DNA from: Micromonospora gifhornensis
GTDB lineage: Bacteria; Actinomycetota; Actinomycetes; Mycobacteriales; Micromonosporaceae
Assembly (NCBI RefSeq): GCF_016863515.1
Contig: NZ_BOPA01000008.1
Location: forward strand, 36,252-100,251
Direction: 5' to 3'
DNA: 64,000 nucleotides
The notes below the pieces were generated by a model that saw only the letters and a program-made list of their open reading frames with translations, did not search any database and had not been told where the DNA came from. Of the stretch, positions 17,785-29,645 are shown in pieces. Position 1 is the first letter of the stretch. Each line of letters begins with the position of its first letter. A program made the translations under genes and the position numbers.

Positions 17785-19542
17785 GTGACCGCCTCCCCGA
17801 TTCCGGACCCTGACACCACGTCCCGCCGTCCCGGCGCGGGGCGGGAGTTGTGGCGTCGGCTCAGCGGTCGGGCCGCCCGCGTGTTCGCCGGCCTGCACCA
17901 CACCTGGCGACGCTCGCTTCAGGTGCGGGTGGTCACTATCACACTCGTGGTGTCGAGCCTGCTGGTGGGCGGTTTCGCCTACCTGATCGCCGGCAAGATC
18001 ACCAGCATTCTGCTGGACAACGCCAAGACCGACGTACGGCTTCGGCTGACCAGCGGAGCGGAGTACGCGGCCAAGCAGTTCAGCCTCTACAGCCAGCCGC
18101 AGGAGGCCCAGCTCCAGGAGACCATCGACGGCACGGTCAACTATCTGGCCGGCGGTGACCCGCAGCAGACCAGCGGCGTGGTGGTGGCGCTGACCGCGGA
18201 CGGCGTCGGTGGCATGATCCTGCCGCGCAGTTCGCCCGCGGTGGACTTCCGGCCGTTGATCAGCCCCGAGCTGCGGGCGGCGGTGGCCGGCGGCAACGTG
18301 GCCAACCAGATCCAGACCGGCCGGCTCACCGGCGAACGGGACACCAAGTACCTGGTCTACGGCTCGCCGGTACCGACCCGCTTCGGTCAGGTGGAGCTCT
18401 ACTACTTCGTACCGCTGACGTTGCAGGATTCGACGGCCAGCCAGGCGCGGGCCACGGTGCTCGCCACCGGCCTCGCCCTGGTGCTGCTGCTCGGCCTGCT
18501 CGCGGCGCTGGTGACCCGGCTGGTGGTGACGCCGGTACGGGTGGCGGCCCGCACCGCCCAGCGGCTCTCCGCCGGGCTGCTCGACCAGCGGATGGCGGTC
18601 AACGGCGAGGACGACCTGGCCCTGCTCGCCGCCTCCTTCAACCAGATGGCCACCAACCTGCAACGGCAGATCCTGCGTCTGGAGGAGATGTCGCGACTGC
18701 AGCGGCGGTTCACCTCGGACGTCTCGCACGAACTGCGTACCCCGTTGACCACGGTACGGATGGCCGCCGATCTGATCTTCGCCGAGCGTGACGGGTTCGA
18801 GCCGTCGGTGGCGCGCAGCGCCGAGCTGCTGCAAGCCGAGCTGGACCGCTTCGAGGAGTTGCTGACGGACCTGCTGGAGATCAGCCGGTTCGACGCGGGT
18901 TTCGCGGTCCTCGACGCCGAGCCGACCGACCTGGTACCGGTGGTGCACCGGGTGGTGGACCGCCTCTCCGGCCTGGCCGAACGCGTCGGCGTGGAGATCG
19001 AACTGGACGTGCCGGCGGCCCCGGTGATCGCCGAGATCGACCCGCGCCGGGTCGAGCGGGTGCTGCGCAACCTGGTAGGCAACGCCGTGGAGCACGGCGA
19101 GGGGCGGCCGGTGCGGATCACCCTGGGGATGGACGACACCGCCGTCGCGGTCACCGTCCGCGATCATGGCGTCGGGCTCAAGCCCGGCGAGGAGAAGTTG
19201 GTCTTCAACCGGTTCTGGCGCGCCGATCCGTCCCGGGCCCGGCAGACCGGCGGCACCGGGCTGGGCTTGTCGATCAGCCTGGAGGACGCCCGGCTGCACG
19301 GTGGCTGGCTGGAGGCATGGGGCGCGCCGGGGCAGGGCGCACAGTTCCGGCTCACCCTGCCGGCGCGGGCCGGTGACCGGCTGATCACCTCGCCGCTGCG
19401 GCTGGTGCCGGCGGACGCGACCGTGTCGTTCGGCGCGACGTCGACCGAGAGCATGCTGGCCATCGGCCCGGGACCGGACGGGGCACTCACGGTGGGGCCG
19501 GCGAATCCGGTCCCCGAGCAGCGCGCGGAGGTGGCTTCGTGA
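17785..19542 (+). CDS. mtrB: Sensor histidine kinase MtrB
   Basis: A 585-residue membrane kinase, partner of MtrA. Order: an Arg-rich N-terminus; transmembrane helix 1 (ITLVVSSLLVGGFAYLIAG); an extracytoplasmic sensor of about 150 residues; helix 2 (ATVLATGLALVLLLGLLAALVT); a HAMP domain (RVAARTAQRLSAGLLDQRM); a HisKA domain with His315 in FTSDVSHELRTPL; and a HATPase_c domain with N box LRNLVGNAVEHG, DHGVGLKPGE and GGTGLGLSIS. A variable tail follows. Its stop overlaps the lpqB start by 4 bp. Confidence 0.95.
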   Translation: MTASPIPDPDTTSRRPGAGRELWRRLSGRAARVFAGLHHTWRRSLQVRVVTITLVVSSLLVGGFAYLIAGKITSILLDNAKTDVRLRLTSGAEYAAKQFSLYSQPQEAQLQETIDGTVNYLAGGDPQQTSGVVVALTADGVGGMILPRSSPAVDFRPLISPELRAAVAGGNVANQIQTGRLTGERDTKYLVYGSPVPTRFGQVELYYFVPLTLQDSTASQARATVLATGLALVLLLGLLAALVTRLVVTPVRVAARTAQRLSAGLLDQRMAVNGEDDLALLAASFNQMATNLQRQILRLEEMSRLQRRFTSDVSHELRTPLTTVRMAADLIFAERDGFEPSVARSAELLQAELDRFEELLTDLLEISRFDAGFAVLDAEPTDLVPVVHRVVDRLSGLAERVGVEIELDVPAAPVIAEIDPRRVERVLRNLVGNAVEHGEGRPVRITLGMDDTAVAVTVRDHGVGLKPGEEKLVFNRFWRADPSRARQTGGTGLGLSISLEDARLHGGWLEAWGAPGQGAQFRLTLPARAGDRLITSPLRLVPADATVSFGATSTESMLAIGPGPDGALTVGPANPVPEQRAEVAS

Positions 19543-21332
19543 GGCGACGACTGCTCAGCGGCGCGCTCGGCGTGACGCTGGTGCTGGCCGGCGCGGTCGG
19601 TTGCGGCATCCCCGACCGGTCGGAGGTACAGACCGAGCAGCGGGGGCCCGCGGCGGAGGCCAGTTGGTCGCTGGGCCGGGGCAGCGAACCGCCGGCCCGG
19701 GAAGCCAGCGGAAGCGACGCCGAGGCCTTCGTCCGCAACTTCCTGGCCGCCGCGGCCGGTGAGCCGGACCGGGCGTACGACCGGGTCAAGCAGTACATCG
19801 CGGTGGCGGAGCGCGGCGGCCTGCAGGTGAAGCAGGGCAGCGAGGTGGCGCTGTCGGTGGTACGCCTCACCGACGACCCGGTGATCGAGCCGGACGTCGA
19901 CAGCATGAAGGTCACCATCAGCGTGCAGCAGGTCGGCCTGCTGCGGGCCAACGGCATGCTGGTGCCGCCGCTGGCCACCGAGACGACGTACGAGTTCCGC
20001 CTGATCAACGCCGGTCCGGCGGGCCAGGACGACGCCGGGTTCTACGTCAGCGGCCCACCGAACGTGTTGCTGCTCAGCGACGAGGCGCTGCGCCTGTACT
20101 ACCAGGCCGAATCCATCTACTTCTGGAACTCCGAACGGACCCGGCTGGTGCCCGACCAGCGGTACCTCTCCTCGGCGGTGCCCGCCGAGCGTCGGGTGAG
20201 CGAGGTGGTCCGTTGGCTGACCGCAGGCCCGTCGGACTGGCTGCGGGTAGGGGTCTCCGGGCTGCCCGACCGCACCGAGATGATCAACAATGCCACCGGC
20301 TCGGACGGCCGGTGGGAGGTCAACCTCGACATGCCGGGCGCCGACGACGTCCGGTTGGAGCAGTTCGCCACCCAGCTGGCCTGGTCGCTGCTGGAGCTGG
20401 ACGGCATCCTCGAGATCAAGATCCTGAACCAGTCCCGGAAGCTTGTCGACCTGGGTGAACAGCGGGCGTCGAACCAGCTGTACCAGCTCGACGACAGCAG
20501 CGCCCGACGGTTCTGCGTCTACGAGGGCGCGATCCACGCGCTCGCTGTCGCCAACGAGTCGATCGGCCGGGTTCCGGTGGCGGCCGAGGCGAACCACGAC
20601 GTGCTCTCCGCCGGGCTGCGCCGCGCCGGCAGCGACGTGTTGGCCGCCCTGGTGGTGAGCGACGGTGCCGGGCAGCGGCTGCGGGTCGGCCGGGGCCGGG
20701 ACGTGGTGGAGAGCTTCATGACGGGGCCGGCGCACACCGTGATCGGTCGGCCGGTCTGGCTGCGTACCGACAGCGATCAGCCGGCGGGTCTGGTGGTCGC
20801 CGACGGCGAGCTGTACCGCTTCGACGACCGGGGAGCCATGCGCCCGGTGCAGCTCGGCCTGCCCGGCCGGGTCGACGCGGTGGCGGCCTCGCTGGACGGG
20901 CACCGGATCGCCCTGATCGTCGGCGGTGCGCTGCACGTGGCCGCGATCAGTTGGGAGGGCGGGGTGCCGACCATCGGCCCGGCCCGACGCCTGGCGACCT
21001 CACTGAACCGCCTGACCGCGGTCGACTGGTGGGCCGAGAGCCGCATGCTGGTGGCCGGGGCCGCCGGTCGACCCGCGATCTACGACGTCAGCGTCGACGG
21101 GGCGCTGGAGACCCGGCTGCGCGACGACGCCGGTGCCGAGGTCACCCACCTGGCCGCCCACCCCGCCACCCCGACCTCGCCGCTCGCCGCCACGTTCATG
21201 TACGAGGCCAACGGGGTGACCTACCGCAACAACCCGTTCGAGCGGATCGTGCGCGAACAGGTCCAGGAGGTCACGGCACCACCGACCGGGGTCCGCCCGG
21301 GCAACCCCACCGCCCCCGTCTTCCTCTACTGA
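19539..21332 (+). CDS. lpqB: Lipoprotein LpqB
   Basis: A 597-residue lipoprotein: n-region MRRRLL, hydrophobic SGALGVTLVLAGAVGC with lipobox Cys at about residue 22. A GerMN domain follows (about residues 200-310, with STEVVRWL-like SEVVRWLTAGPSDWL and TQLAWSLLELDGI), then the LpqB beta-propeller domain (ADGELYRFDDRGAMR, VDAVAASLDGHRIALIVGG). LpqB binds the sensor region of MtrB and modulates MtrAB signalling. The GTG start overlaps the mtrB stop, the standard actinobacterial arrangement. Confidence 0.93.
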   Translation: MRRRLLSGALGVTLVLAGAVGCGIPDRSEVQTEQRGPAAEASWSLGRGSEPPAREASGSDAEAFVRNFLAAAAGEPDRAYDRVKQYIAVAERGGLQVKQGSEVALSVVRLTDDPVIEPDVDSMKVTISVQQVGLLRANGMLVPPLATETTYEFRLINAGPAGQDDAGFYVSGPPNVLLLSDEALRLYYQAESIYFWNSERTRLVPDQRYLSSAVPAERRVSEVVRWLTAGPSDWLRVGVSGLPDRTEMINNATGSDGRWEVNLDMPGADDVRLEQFATQLAWSLLELDGILEIKILNQSRKLVDLGEQRASNQLYQLDDSSARRFCVYEGAIHALAVANESIGRVPVAAEANHDVLSAGLRRAGSDVLAALVVSDGAGQRLRVGRGRDVVESFMTGPAHTVIGRPVWLRTDSDQPAGLVVADGELYRFDDRGAMRPVQLGLPGRVDAVAASLDGHRIALIVGGALHVAAISWEGGVPTIGPARRLATSLNRLTAVDWWAESRMLVAGAAGRPAIYDVSVDGALETRLRDDAGAEVTHLAAHPATPTSPLAATFMYEANGVTYRNNPFERIVREQVQEVTAPPTGVRPGNPTAPVFLY

Positions 21333-21339
21333 GTCGACC

Positions 21340-22038
21340 GTGCTGCGCGGGCTGTGGGCGGATCTGGCCGACCTGGCCCTGCCCACCGAATGCGCCGGCT
21401 GCCGGCAGCGCCGGCCCGGGCTGCGGCACGGCGTCTGCCCGGACTGCGTGACCGCGCTGCAGGCGCTGCGCCCCGGCGAGGTCCGACCGGTACCGGCCCC
21501 GGTGGGGTTACCGCCCTGTCACGCGCTCGGCAGCTACGGCGGGCCGTTGCGGGAAACCCTGCTGGCGTACAAGGAACATGGCCGACACGGTCTGGCCCGG
21601 CCGCTGGGCGTGCTGCTCGCCGAGGTCGTGGCCGAAGCGGTCGGCTCGGCCCGACCGCTGGTGCTGGTGCCCGTTCCGGACACCCCGGCGGCGGCCCGGG
21701 CCCGCTTCGGCGACCATCTCGGCCGGCTCGCCCGGCACTGCGCCCGTCGGCTCGCCGCGGCAGGCTGGCCGGTACGCGTGGACCGGCTGGTACGCGCGCT
21801 GCCCCGGCCCGACTCGGTCACCCTGGACAGCGCCGGCCGGGCGGCGACGGCCCTGGCCGCCTTCCGGGTACGGCCGGACGCCGGCCCGGTGCCACCCGGC
21901 GCGACAGTGGTCCTGCTGGACGACATCGTCACCACCGGGTCGACACTTGCCGCGATCAGTCAATTGCTGGCCGTACAAGGAATGTCGCCGTCGGTGGCGG
22001 CTGTGCTGGCCGCCACCGAAAAAAGGCACCAACGGTGA
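21340..22038 (+). CDS. comF: ComF family phosphoribosyltransferase-like protein
   Basis: A 232-residue protein with an N-terminal zinc finger (LPTECAGCRQRRPGLRHGVCPDC, the double zinc-ribbon Cys pairs) and a C-terminal PRTase fold with the PRPP loop VVLLDDIVTTGSTLAAIS. ALGSYGGPLRETLLAYKEHGRHGLARPLG is the conserved middle region (in part). ComF homologues act in DNA uptake in naturally competent bacteria; in actinobacteria the gene is conserved beside lpqB and its role is uncertain. GTG start 7 bp after lpqB. Confidence 0.9.
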   Translation: MLRGLWADLADLALPTECAGCRQRRPGLRHGVCPDCVTALQALRPGEVRPVPAPVGLPPCHALGSYGGPLRETLLAYKEHGRHGLARPLGVLLAEVVAEAVGSARPLVLVPVPDTPAAARARFGDHLGRLARHCARRLAAAGWPVRVDRLVRALPRPDSVTLDSAGRAATALAAFRVRPDAGPVPPGATVVLLDDIVTTGSTLAAISQLLAVQGMSPSVAAVLAATEKRHQR

Positions 22039-22287
22039 CGGATTGTGTTTCCGATTCACTCCTTCGTGTGTGATCTCTGCAAAATTCCGGCCGTTGTCGA
22101 GGACTGGGGATGACGACCGGGCAAACAAGAGTTAGCGTTTGCTTGTCGAGGGTAGGAGGTCAGCCACCCACCCCCGGCGGTGAGAGGAGGCGTAGCCGTA
22201 TTGACCGGTCGACGCCGAGCGGGGCCCCTCCCCGGACGCGCGACCGGAGTTTTTCGGAGCAAAGACCGTCCGAAGAAGGAGGTCACG
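22039..22287. promoter_or_regulatory. hpf upstream region
   Basis: 249 bp without a credible gene, locally less GC-rich around 22040-22140. GTTAG at about 22131 and GGGTAG about 14 bp downstream resemble the GNNT...GGGTA pattern of SigB-type stress promoters, which would suit a ribosome hibernation factor; the match is weak. The ribosome binding site of hpf (AAGGAGG, 22276-22282) is strong. Confidence 0.3.
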
Positions 22288-22917
22288 GTGGACATCGTGG
22301 TCAAGGGCCGTAACGTCGAAGTGCCGGATCATTACCGGGTGCACGTAGCAGAAAAACTGGCGAAGATCGAACGTTACGACCACAAGCTGATTCGTGCCGA
22401 GGTGGAGCTTTTCCACGAGCGCAATCCGCGCCAGGCCGACCACTGCCAGCGAGTGGAAATCACCTGCTTCTCCCGGGGCCCGGTGATCCGGGCCGAGGCC
22501 TGCACGAGCGACTTCTACAGCGCCCTGGACGCCGCGATCGCCAAGCTCGACGCCCGACTCCGCCGCGCCGCCGACCGGCGTCGGGTGCACCGCGGCCGGC
22601 ACGCGCCGCTGTCGGTCGCCGCCGCCACCGCCGGCCTGCCGGTAACCGACCTCCCCTCCGCCGCCCTGGGCGCACCGGCCGGCGCCGCCACCGCGGTCGC
22701 CGAGCGTGCCGAGGAGGACGAGTACGACGACCAGCCGTGGCACATCGCCCGGGAGAAGGTGCACCCGGCCGAGCCGATGACCGTCGACGACGCGTTGTTC
22801 CAGATGGAACTCGTCGGCCACGACTTCTACCTGTTCCAGGACAAGGAATCGGGTCGTCCGAGCGTGGTCTACCGACGGCACGCCTACGACTACGGCATCA
22901 TCTCGCTGGACATCTGA
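22288..22917 (+). CDS. hpf: Ribosome hibernation-promoting factor, long form
   Basis: A 209-residue long-form HPF. The N-terminal S30AE domain begins VDIVVKGRNVEVPDHYRVHVAEKL with the basic ribosome-binding surface. After a linker of about 60 residues, the C-terminal dimerisation domain has MTVDDALFQMELVGHDFYLFQDKESGRPSVVYRRHAYDYGII in part (VGHDFYLF, VVYRR, YGII are diagnostic). It dimerises 70S ribosomes into inactive 100S particles in stationary phase. The GTG at 22288 is fixed by AAGGAGG and by the family N-terminus; an upstream extension from 22180 has no support. Confidence 0.95.
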   Translation: MDIVVKGRNVEVPDHYRVHVAEKLAKIERYDHKLIRAEVELFHERNPRQADHCQRVEITCFSRGPVIRAEACTSDFYSALDAAIAKLDARLRRAADRRRVHRGRHAPLSVAAATAGLPVTDLPSAALGAPAGAATAVAERAEEDEYDDQPWHIAREKVHPAEPMTVDDALFQMELVGHDFYLFQDKESGRPSVVYRRHAYDYGIISLDI

Positions 22918-22974
22918 CCGGCGTCGGTGCGGGCCGGGGCGGCAGCGCCCCGGCCCGCACCGCTGCGTCTGCGG

Positions 22975-24084
22975 TCAGTCCCGCAGTTCGCGGGGCAGCA
23001 GCCCGTACACGGTCGAGTCGCCGCGGCTGCCCTCCGCGCCGGGCAGCCGGGCGCTCAGCAGCCCCTCGTAGCGGAAGCCGGCCCGTTCCAGCACCCGCCG
23101 GGAGGCCTGGTTCTCCGGGAGGGTGCCGGCCCACAGCCGGGCCAGACCGACCTGCTCGAAGCCCCACCGGGCGAGCAGCCGCACCGTGCGGGTCGCGTAG
23201 CCGCGTCCCCGCCACTGCGGGAACAGGCTGTAGCCGAGCATCGCCTGCCCGCCGGGCTGGTCGGGCAGCAACATGCAGGTTCCGGCCACCGACCCCGAGG
23301 CCGCGTCGAGGATGGTCATCGACGCGACCGTGCCGACCAGCCACTGGTGCGCCGCACCGACGCCGCGCCGGACGAGCTCCTCGCGGGCCGGCGGACCCGG
23401 TGGCACCCGGCTGGCCACCACGGCCGGGTCGGTGTTCAGGCGGTACATCTCGTCGGTGTCCTCGGGTTCGAGCCGCCGCAGCACGATCACGCCGTCGGTG
23501 AGTCGCCCGCCGGGCAGGTCGGGCAGCAGGCGGGGGTACGGCCCGGGCGGATCGTCGGCCAGTCGTACCCAGACGGCCAGGTCCCGTCGGCCGCCATCGC
23601 GCGCCCGGCCACCACCTCGACGTATCCCCTCGGATCGGAAGCCGGCGGCCAGCGCGACCCGCTGACTTGCCACGTTCTCGACCTGGGCGAGCAGTTCCAG
23701 CCGGTCGATGCCGCCGGTGAAGGCGCGCTCGGCCAGTGCCCGGGTGGCCGCCGTGGCCACCCCGCGTCCCCGCGCGTCCGGATGCACCCAGTAGCCGATC
23801 TCGGCCTGCCGTCGCTGCGGCATCGCGTGGCTCAGCCCGATGGTGCCGAGCAACCGGTCGGTGGCCGGATCGGCCACGGCGTACGCGGCCCCACCGGCGG
23901 CGAACGCCGCGGGAGCAGCCTCGGTGATCCACCACCGGGCGTCGGCCTCGGTGTACGGGCTGGGCAGGCCGTCGAGGAAGCGCTGGGTCAGCGGGTCGGC
24001 GCAGCCGACGACGACATCGGCCTCGTCGTCCGGACGGAACGGCCGCAGGCGTACGCCGTGGGCTTCGATCGTCTCGGGGGTCAC
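22975..24084 (-). CDS. Double GNAT-domain acetyltransferase
   Basis: A 369-residue protein made of two RimJ/RimL-like GNAT domains. The first begins IEAHGVRLRPFRPDDEADVV and has HPDARGRGVATAATRALAERAF as its acetyl-CoA loop with LELLAQVENVASQRVALAAGFR. The second begins GVIVLRRLEPEDTDEMYRLN with FPQWRGRGYATRTVRLLARWGF and LWAGTLPENQASRRVLERAGFR. Such proteins N-acetylate protein termini, tRNA-linked or small-molecule amines; the substrate is unknown. Its GTG start overlaps the stop of the next double-GNAT gene by 4 bp, so the pair is an operon derived by tandem duplication. Confidence 0.85.
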   Translation of the reverse strand: MTPETIEAHGVRLRPFRPDDEADVVVGCADPLTQRFLDGLPSPYTEADARWWITEAAPAAFAAGGAAYAVADPATDRLLGTIGLSHAMPQRRQAEIGYWVHPDARGRGVATAATRALAERAFTGGIDRLELLAQVENVASQRVALAAGFRSEGIRRGGGRARDGGRRDLAVWVRLADDPPGPYPRLLPDLPGGRLTDGVIVLRRLEPEDTDEMYRLNTDPAVVASRVPPGPPAREELVRRGVGAAHQWLVGTVASMTILDAASGSVAGTCMLLPDQPGGQAMLGYSLFPQWRGRGYATRTVRLLARWGFEQVGLARLWAGTLPENQASRRVLERAGFRYEGLLSARLPGAEGSRGDSTVYGLLPRELRD

Positions 24085-25304
24085 ACCGTCACCTGGCCCG
24101 GTGCCGGCCGGCCGTCGGTGCCTGCGCCGGTCTGTGCCGCGCTGCTCGGCGGGGCCAGGTCCTCGGCCAGCAGCGCGCCGACCCAGGCGTCGACCCGGGT
24201 GCCGCGGTGGTTAAGCGCAGCCCGGGCGGTGCCCTCCATGGTGAAGCCGACCTTCTCGGCGACCCGGCGGGAGGCGACGTTGCCGACGTTGGCCCACCAC
24301 TCGATGCGGGCCAGCCCGAGCGTGGCGAAGCCCCAGGTGGTGAGCGCCGCCAGAGCTGCCGTCTGGTAGCCCCGACCCCGGGCGTGCGGCGCGGTCATGA
24401 AGCCGACGGTCGCCAGCAGCGGGTCGCCGGAGGACAGCCGCAGGTCGATCGAGCCGGCGTAGCGGTCCTGCTCGTCGGCGATCACGAAGCTGGCCGCGGT
24501 GCCGTCGGCCCAGCAGTCCTCGCAGTGGGCCAGGAAGGACACGGCTGCCGACCGGTCGTAGGCCTCCGGGACGGTGGTCCACCGCAGGGTGTCCGGATCC
24601 TGGCAGGTGATCACCACCGCGTCGAGGTCGCGTTCCTCCAGCCGACGCAGGCGCAGCTCGCATCGCGATGTGCTGGCGAAGACTGTGGGCTGGGCCCGGC
24701 CGAAGACGGCGGCCCGGCGAGCCTCCAGGGAGCCCGGGCCGGCCGGACCGACCTCGCCGGGCGCCGGCACATCACCGGGCAGCAGCGAGCCGAACCACTC
24801 GTAGCTGCCGTGCGCCGGGTCGGCGGCGCGCAGCCGACCCTCGATCCGGAAGCCGCTGCGCAGGGCGACCAGCCGGGCGGCGTGGTTGCCCGCACAGGAC
24901 GTCCAGAGCAGCCGGCGCAGGCCCAGTTCCGCGAAGGACCACCGGGCGAGGGCGCGGACGGCGCGTACCGCCACACCCTGACCGCGCGCCCACGGGGCGG
25001 TCCAGTAGCCGATCTCGCTCAACTGCCGGCTCTGGTCGATTCGTTGCAGATCAACGGCGCCGAGGAGTCGACCGGTGGCGGCGTCACAGACCGCGAAGGC
25101 GGCTGCCGTGCCCTCCGCCCACTGGCGCGTACGGCAGGCGATGAACCGTTGCGCGTCCTGCTGCCGGTAGGGTCGGGGGAAGTCGATCCAGCGCTGGATC
25201 TCCGGATCCTGGCACGCGCGATGCAGGTCGTCGGCGTCGGTCGGCCGCCACGGCCGGAGCGTCAGTCCGGCCTCGGTGATCTCCACGGGCTCCATTCGAC
25301 CCAT
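24081..25304 (-). CDS. Double GNAT-domain acetyltransferase, upstream paralogue
   Basis: About 407 residues, again two GNAT domains: ITEAGLTLRPWRPTDADDLHRA with APWARGQGVAVRAVRALARWSF, then CELRLRRLEERDLDAVVITC with APHARGRGYQTAALAALTTWGF and WWANVGNVASRRVAEKVGFTMEG in part. It is paralogous to the downstream gene at about the same domain boundaries. The start is uncertain between ATG 25304 (MGRMEPVEI) and ATG 25295; neither has a strong ribosome site. The two genes together encode four GNAT domains. The substrate is unknown. Confidence 0.83.
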   Translation of the reverse strand: MGRMEPVEITEAGLTLRPWRPTDADDLHRACQDPEIQRWIDFPRPYRQQDAQRFIACRTRQWAEGTAAAFAVCDAATGRLLGAVDLQRIDQSRQLSEIGYWTAPWARGQGVAVRAVRALARWSFAELGLRRLLWTSCAGNHAARLVALRSGFRIEGRLRAADPAHGSYEWFGSLLPGDVPAPGEVGPAGPGSLEARRAAVFGRAQPTVFASTSRCELRLRRLEERDLDAVVITCQDPDTLRWTTVPEAYDRSAAVSFLAHCEDCWADGTAASFVIADEQDRYAGSIDLRLSSGDPLLATVGFMTAPHARGRGYQTAALAALTTWGFATLGLARIEWWANVGNVASRRVAEKVGFTMEGTARAALNHRGTRVDAWVGALLAEDLAPPSSAAQTGAGTDGRPAPGQVTV

Positions 25305-25466
25305 CGTGCCGGATCGTTCGCCCACGGCGTAACGGGTAAACCGGGCGCGTAGCCTGGAGCGTCGGACGTTATGTCGGTTTCGCGATGGCCGAGGGTCGCC
25401 ACCAGTGACCATTGGCCCGATGAAACGCCTACGATGGTTCGAGACTGTCTAGGGGAGCGTTGATCC

Positions 25467-28397
<2,931 letters not shown>

Positions 28398-28408
28398 CCG
28401 AACACACT

Positions 28409-28448
28409 CGAAGCCCCGGACACCGCTGACGCGGTGTCCGGGGCTTCG
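28409..28448 (+). terminator. Rho-independent-type terminator after secA
   Basis: Perfect 18-bp inverted repeat (28409-28426 and 28431-28448) with a TGAC loop, beginning 12 bp after the secA stop; CGAAGCCCCGGACACCGC is the left arm. A short pyrimidine-rich tail (TTTCCCC) follows. Confidence 0.85.
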
Positions 28449-28494
28449 CATTTCCCCCTGCCCTACATCGCCCTTTCCACGCTTGCTCGATGTG

Positions 28495-28545
28495 GGATCG
28501 AGTGGTCTCGGTGCGGCAGGTGACCACTCGATCCAGGATCGAGTG
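28495..28545. repeat. Inverted repeat plus third copy, GGATCGAGTGGTC
   Basis: A perfect 13-bp inverted repeat GGATCGAGTGGTC / GACCACTCGATCC (28495-28507 and 28522-28534) is followed at 28536-28545 by a direct partial copy, GGATCGAGTG. It lies between the secA terminator and the convergent Rv3235-like gene. Possible second terminator, protein-binding site or mobile palindrome. Confidence 0.55.
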
Positions 28546-28642
28546 CGATTTGAAGATGCTGTGGGTGATGTTGAGGGTGGCCGGGGCGGGATGGGGGGGG
28601 CTGCCGAGGGTGGCAGTGGGGGCTGCGGGGGATGTCAGGGTG

Positions 28643-29254
28643 TCAGAGGACGCGGAGGTCGGTGCAGAGCCAGGTGCCGCGCCGGTGTTCCAGACGTAGT
28701 GCCATGGCCCAGTTGGTGTCGACGACGCCGGTGAGTACGGCGGCGGCCTCGATGGCGGCCGGGTGGAGTTCGCAGACGCGCAGGCGGCGGAGCCGGAGTG
28801 TGGGGCGGGGGGTCCGGCGGCGCGTCGGGACGACGCGGGCGGTGGCGCGCGCCAGCTCGGGCAGCAGTTGGGCGCTGCGGGCGGGGTCCAGTTGACGGCG
28901 AAGTTGCACCGGCGGCCGGAAGCCGTTGAAGACCTCGATGCAGCTCGCCACGAAACGGTGGGCGACCCGGGTGGCCGACGGGGTGGCGGTGGCCAGGGCA
29001 CCGGGTGGTAGCTGCCGGACCGGATCATGGCCGGGGCGTACGGGGACCGGGCGGGCGGTGACCCGCTGGTAAGGGAGGCGTTCCGCAGCATGACGAGCGG
29101 ATCGCTGCTGGGCGGAGAAGAGGTCGAGGGCGAGTTGGCCGTCGCCCGGCTCGGGCCACCCGGCGTTCTCGTCGACGAAGGGCGGGTCGTACGCGGGTGC
29201 CGGCCGTAACCGCACGGGCGGGTGGCTCGGCCCAGGTCGCCGGGGATCGATCAT
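28643..29254 (-). CDS. Rv3235-family protein
   Basis: A 203-residue protein with a Pro-rich N-terminal half and a C-terminal Rv3235-like domain (FVASCIEVFNGFRPPVQLRRQ, RTPRPTLRLRRLRVCELHPAAIEAAAV in part, MALRLEHRRGTWLCTDLRVL). Family members sit beside secA1 in mycobacteria and streptomycetes, as here. Function is unknown; the compact C-terminal domain resembles a small interaction module. An ATG start follows AGAGGCCAGGGCG. A tandem GGCAAAC-type repeat lies 35-50 bp upstream of the start. Confidence 0.8.
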   Translation of the reverse strand: MIDPRRPGPSHPPVRLRPAPAYDPPFVDENAGWPEPGDGQLALDLFSAQQRSARHAAERLPYQRVTARPVPVRPGHDPVRQLPPGALATATPSATRVAHRFVASCIEVFNGFRPPVQLRRQLDPARSAQLLPELARATARVVPTRRRTPRPTLRLRRLRVCELHPAAIEAAAVLTGVVDTNWAMALRLEHRRGTWLCTDLRVL

Positions 29255-29289
29255 CGCCCTGGCCTCTCACTCGATTCGGTTTTCCCTAC

Positions 29290-29306
29290 GTTTGCTTTCG
29301 TTTGCC
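29290..29306 (-). promoter_or_regulatory. Tandem 10-bp repeat upstream of Rv3235-like gene
   Basis: On the minus strand GGCAAAC (29300-29306) is followed exactly 10 bp later by AGCAAAC (29290-29295 plus one mismatch), about 36-52 bp before the Rv3235-like start. The same spacing and heptamer recur upstream of the neighbouring HTH gene at 29646-29662, so it may be that regulator's operator. Confidence 0.45.
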
Positions 29307-29395
29307 TTCGACAGACTTCATTCTGTGGCACGACAGAGCCGTCGGTCAATGCCTTCGGTGATCGTGCGGCCACCCGTGGCCGTGCCCAGGGGCGA

Positions 29396-29623
29396 CTACT
29401 CGGGCTCGCGCTCGGTCAGCGGATTCCCGCGTACCCACTCGGCGGTTTCCGCGTACTTCTGCTGGATGTACTCCTCCAGCCGGGCGCGCTCGACGCGCCA
29501 CTGGCCCCGACCGCCGATCTTGATCGCAGGCAGCTCGCCGCTGCGCACCATGTGGTAGACCTGCGAATCCGACACGTTCAGCTCGGCGGCCACGTCGGAC
29601 AGGAGCAGGAACCTGGGCTCCAC
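29396..29623 (-). CDS. BldC/excisionase-like HTH regulator (75 aa)
   Basis: A 75-residue protein with a MerR-like helix-turn-helix of the HTH_17/BldC type: FLLLSDVAAELNVSDSQVYH (helices 1-2 and recognition helix), then MVRSGELPAIKIGGRGQWRVERARLEEYIQ in part (wing IGGRGQWRV). The GTG at 29623 is set by GGGGAG 5 nt upstream; a longer frame from 29731 lacks a ribosome site and crosses the repeat operator. BldC-type proteins bind tandem direct repeats head to tail, and such repeats occur upstream of this gene and the next one downstream. Confidence 0.85.
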   Translation of the reverse strand: MEPRFLLLSDVAAELNVSDSQVYHMVRSGELPAIKIGGRGQWRVERARLEEYIQQKYAETAEWVRGNPLTEREPE

Positions 29624-29645
29624 GTGAACTCCCCGGGTTGGCGTC

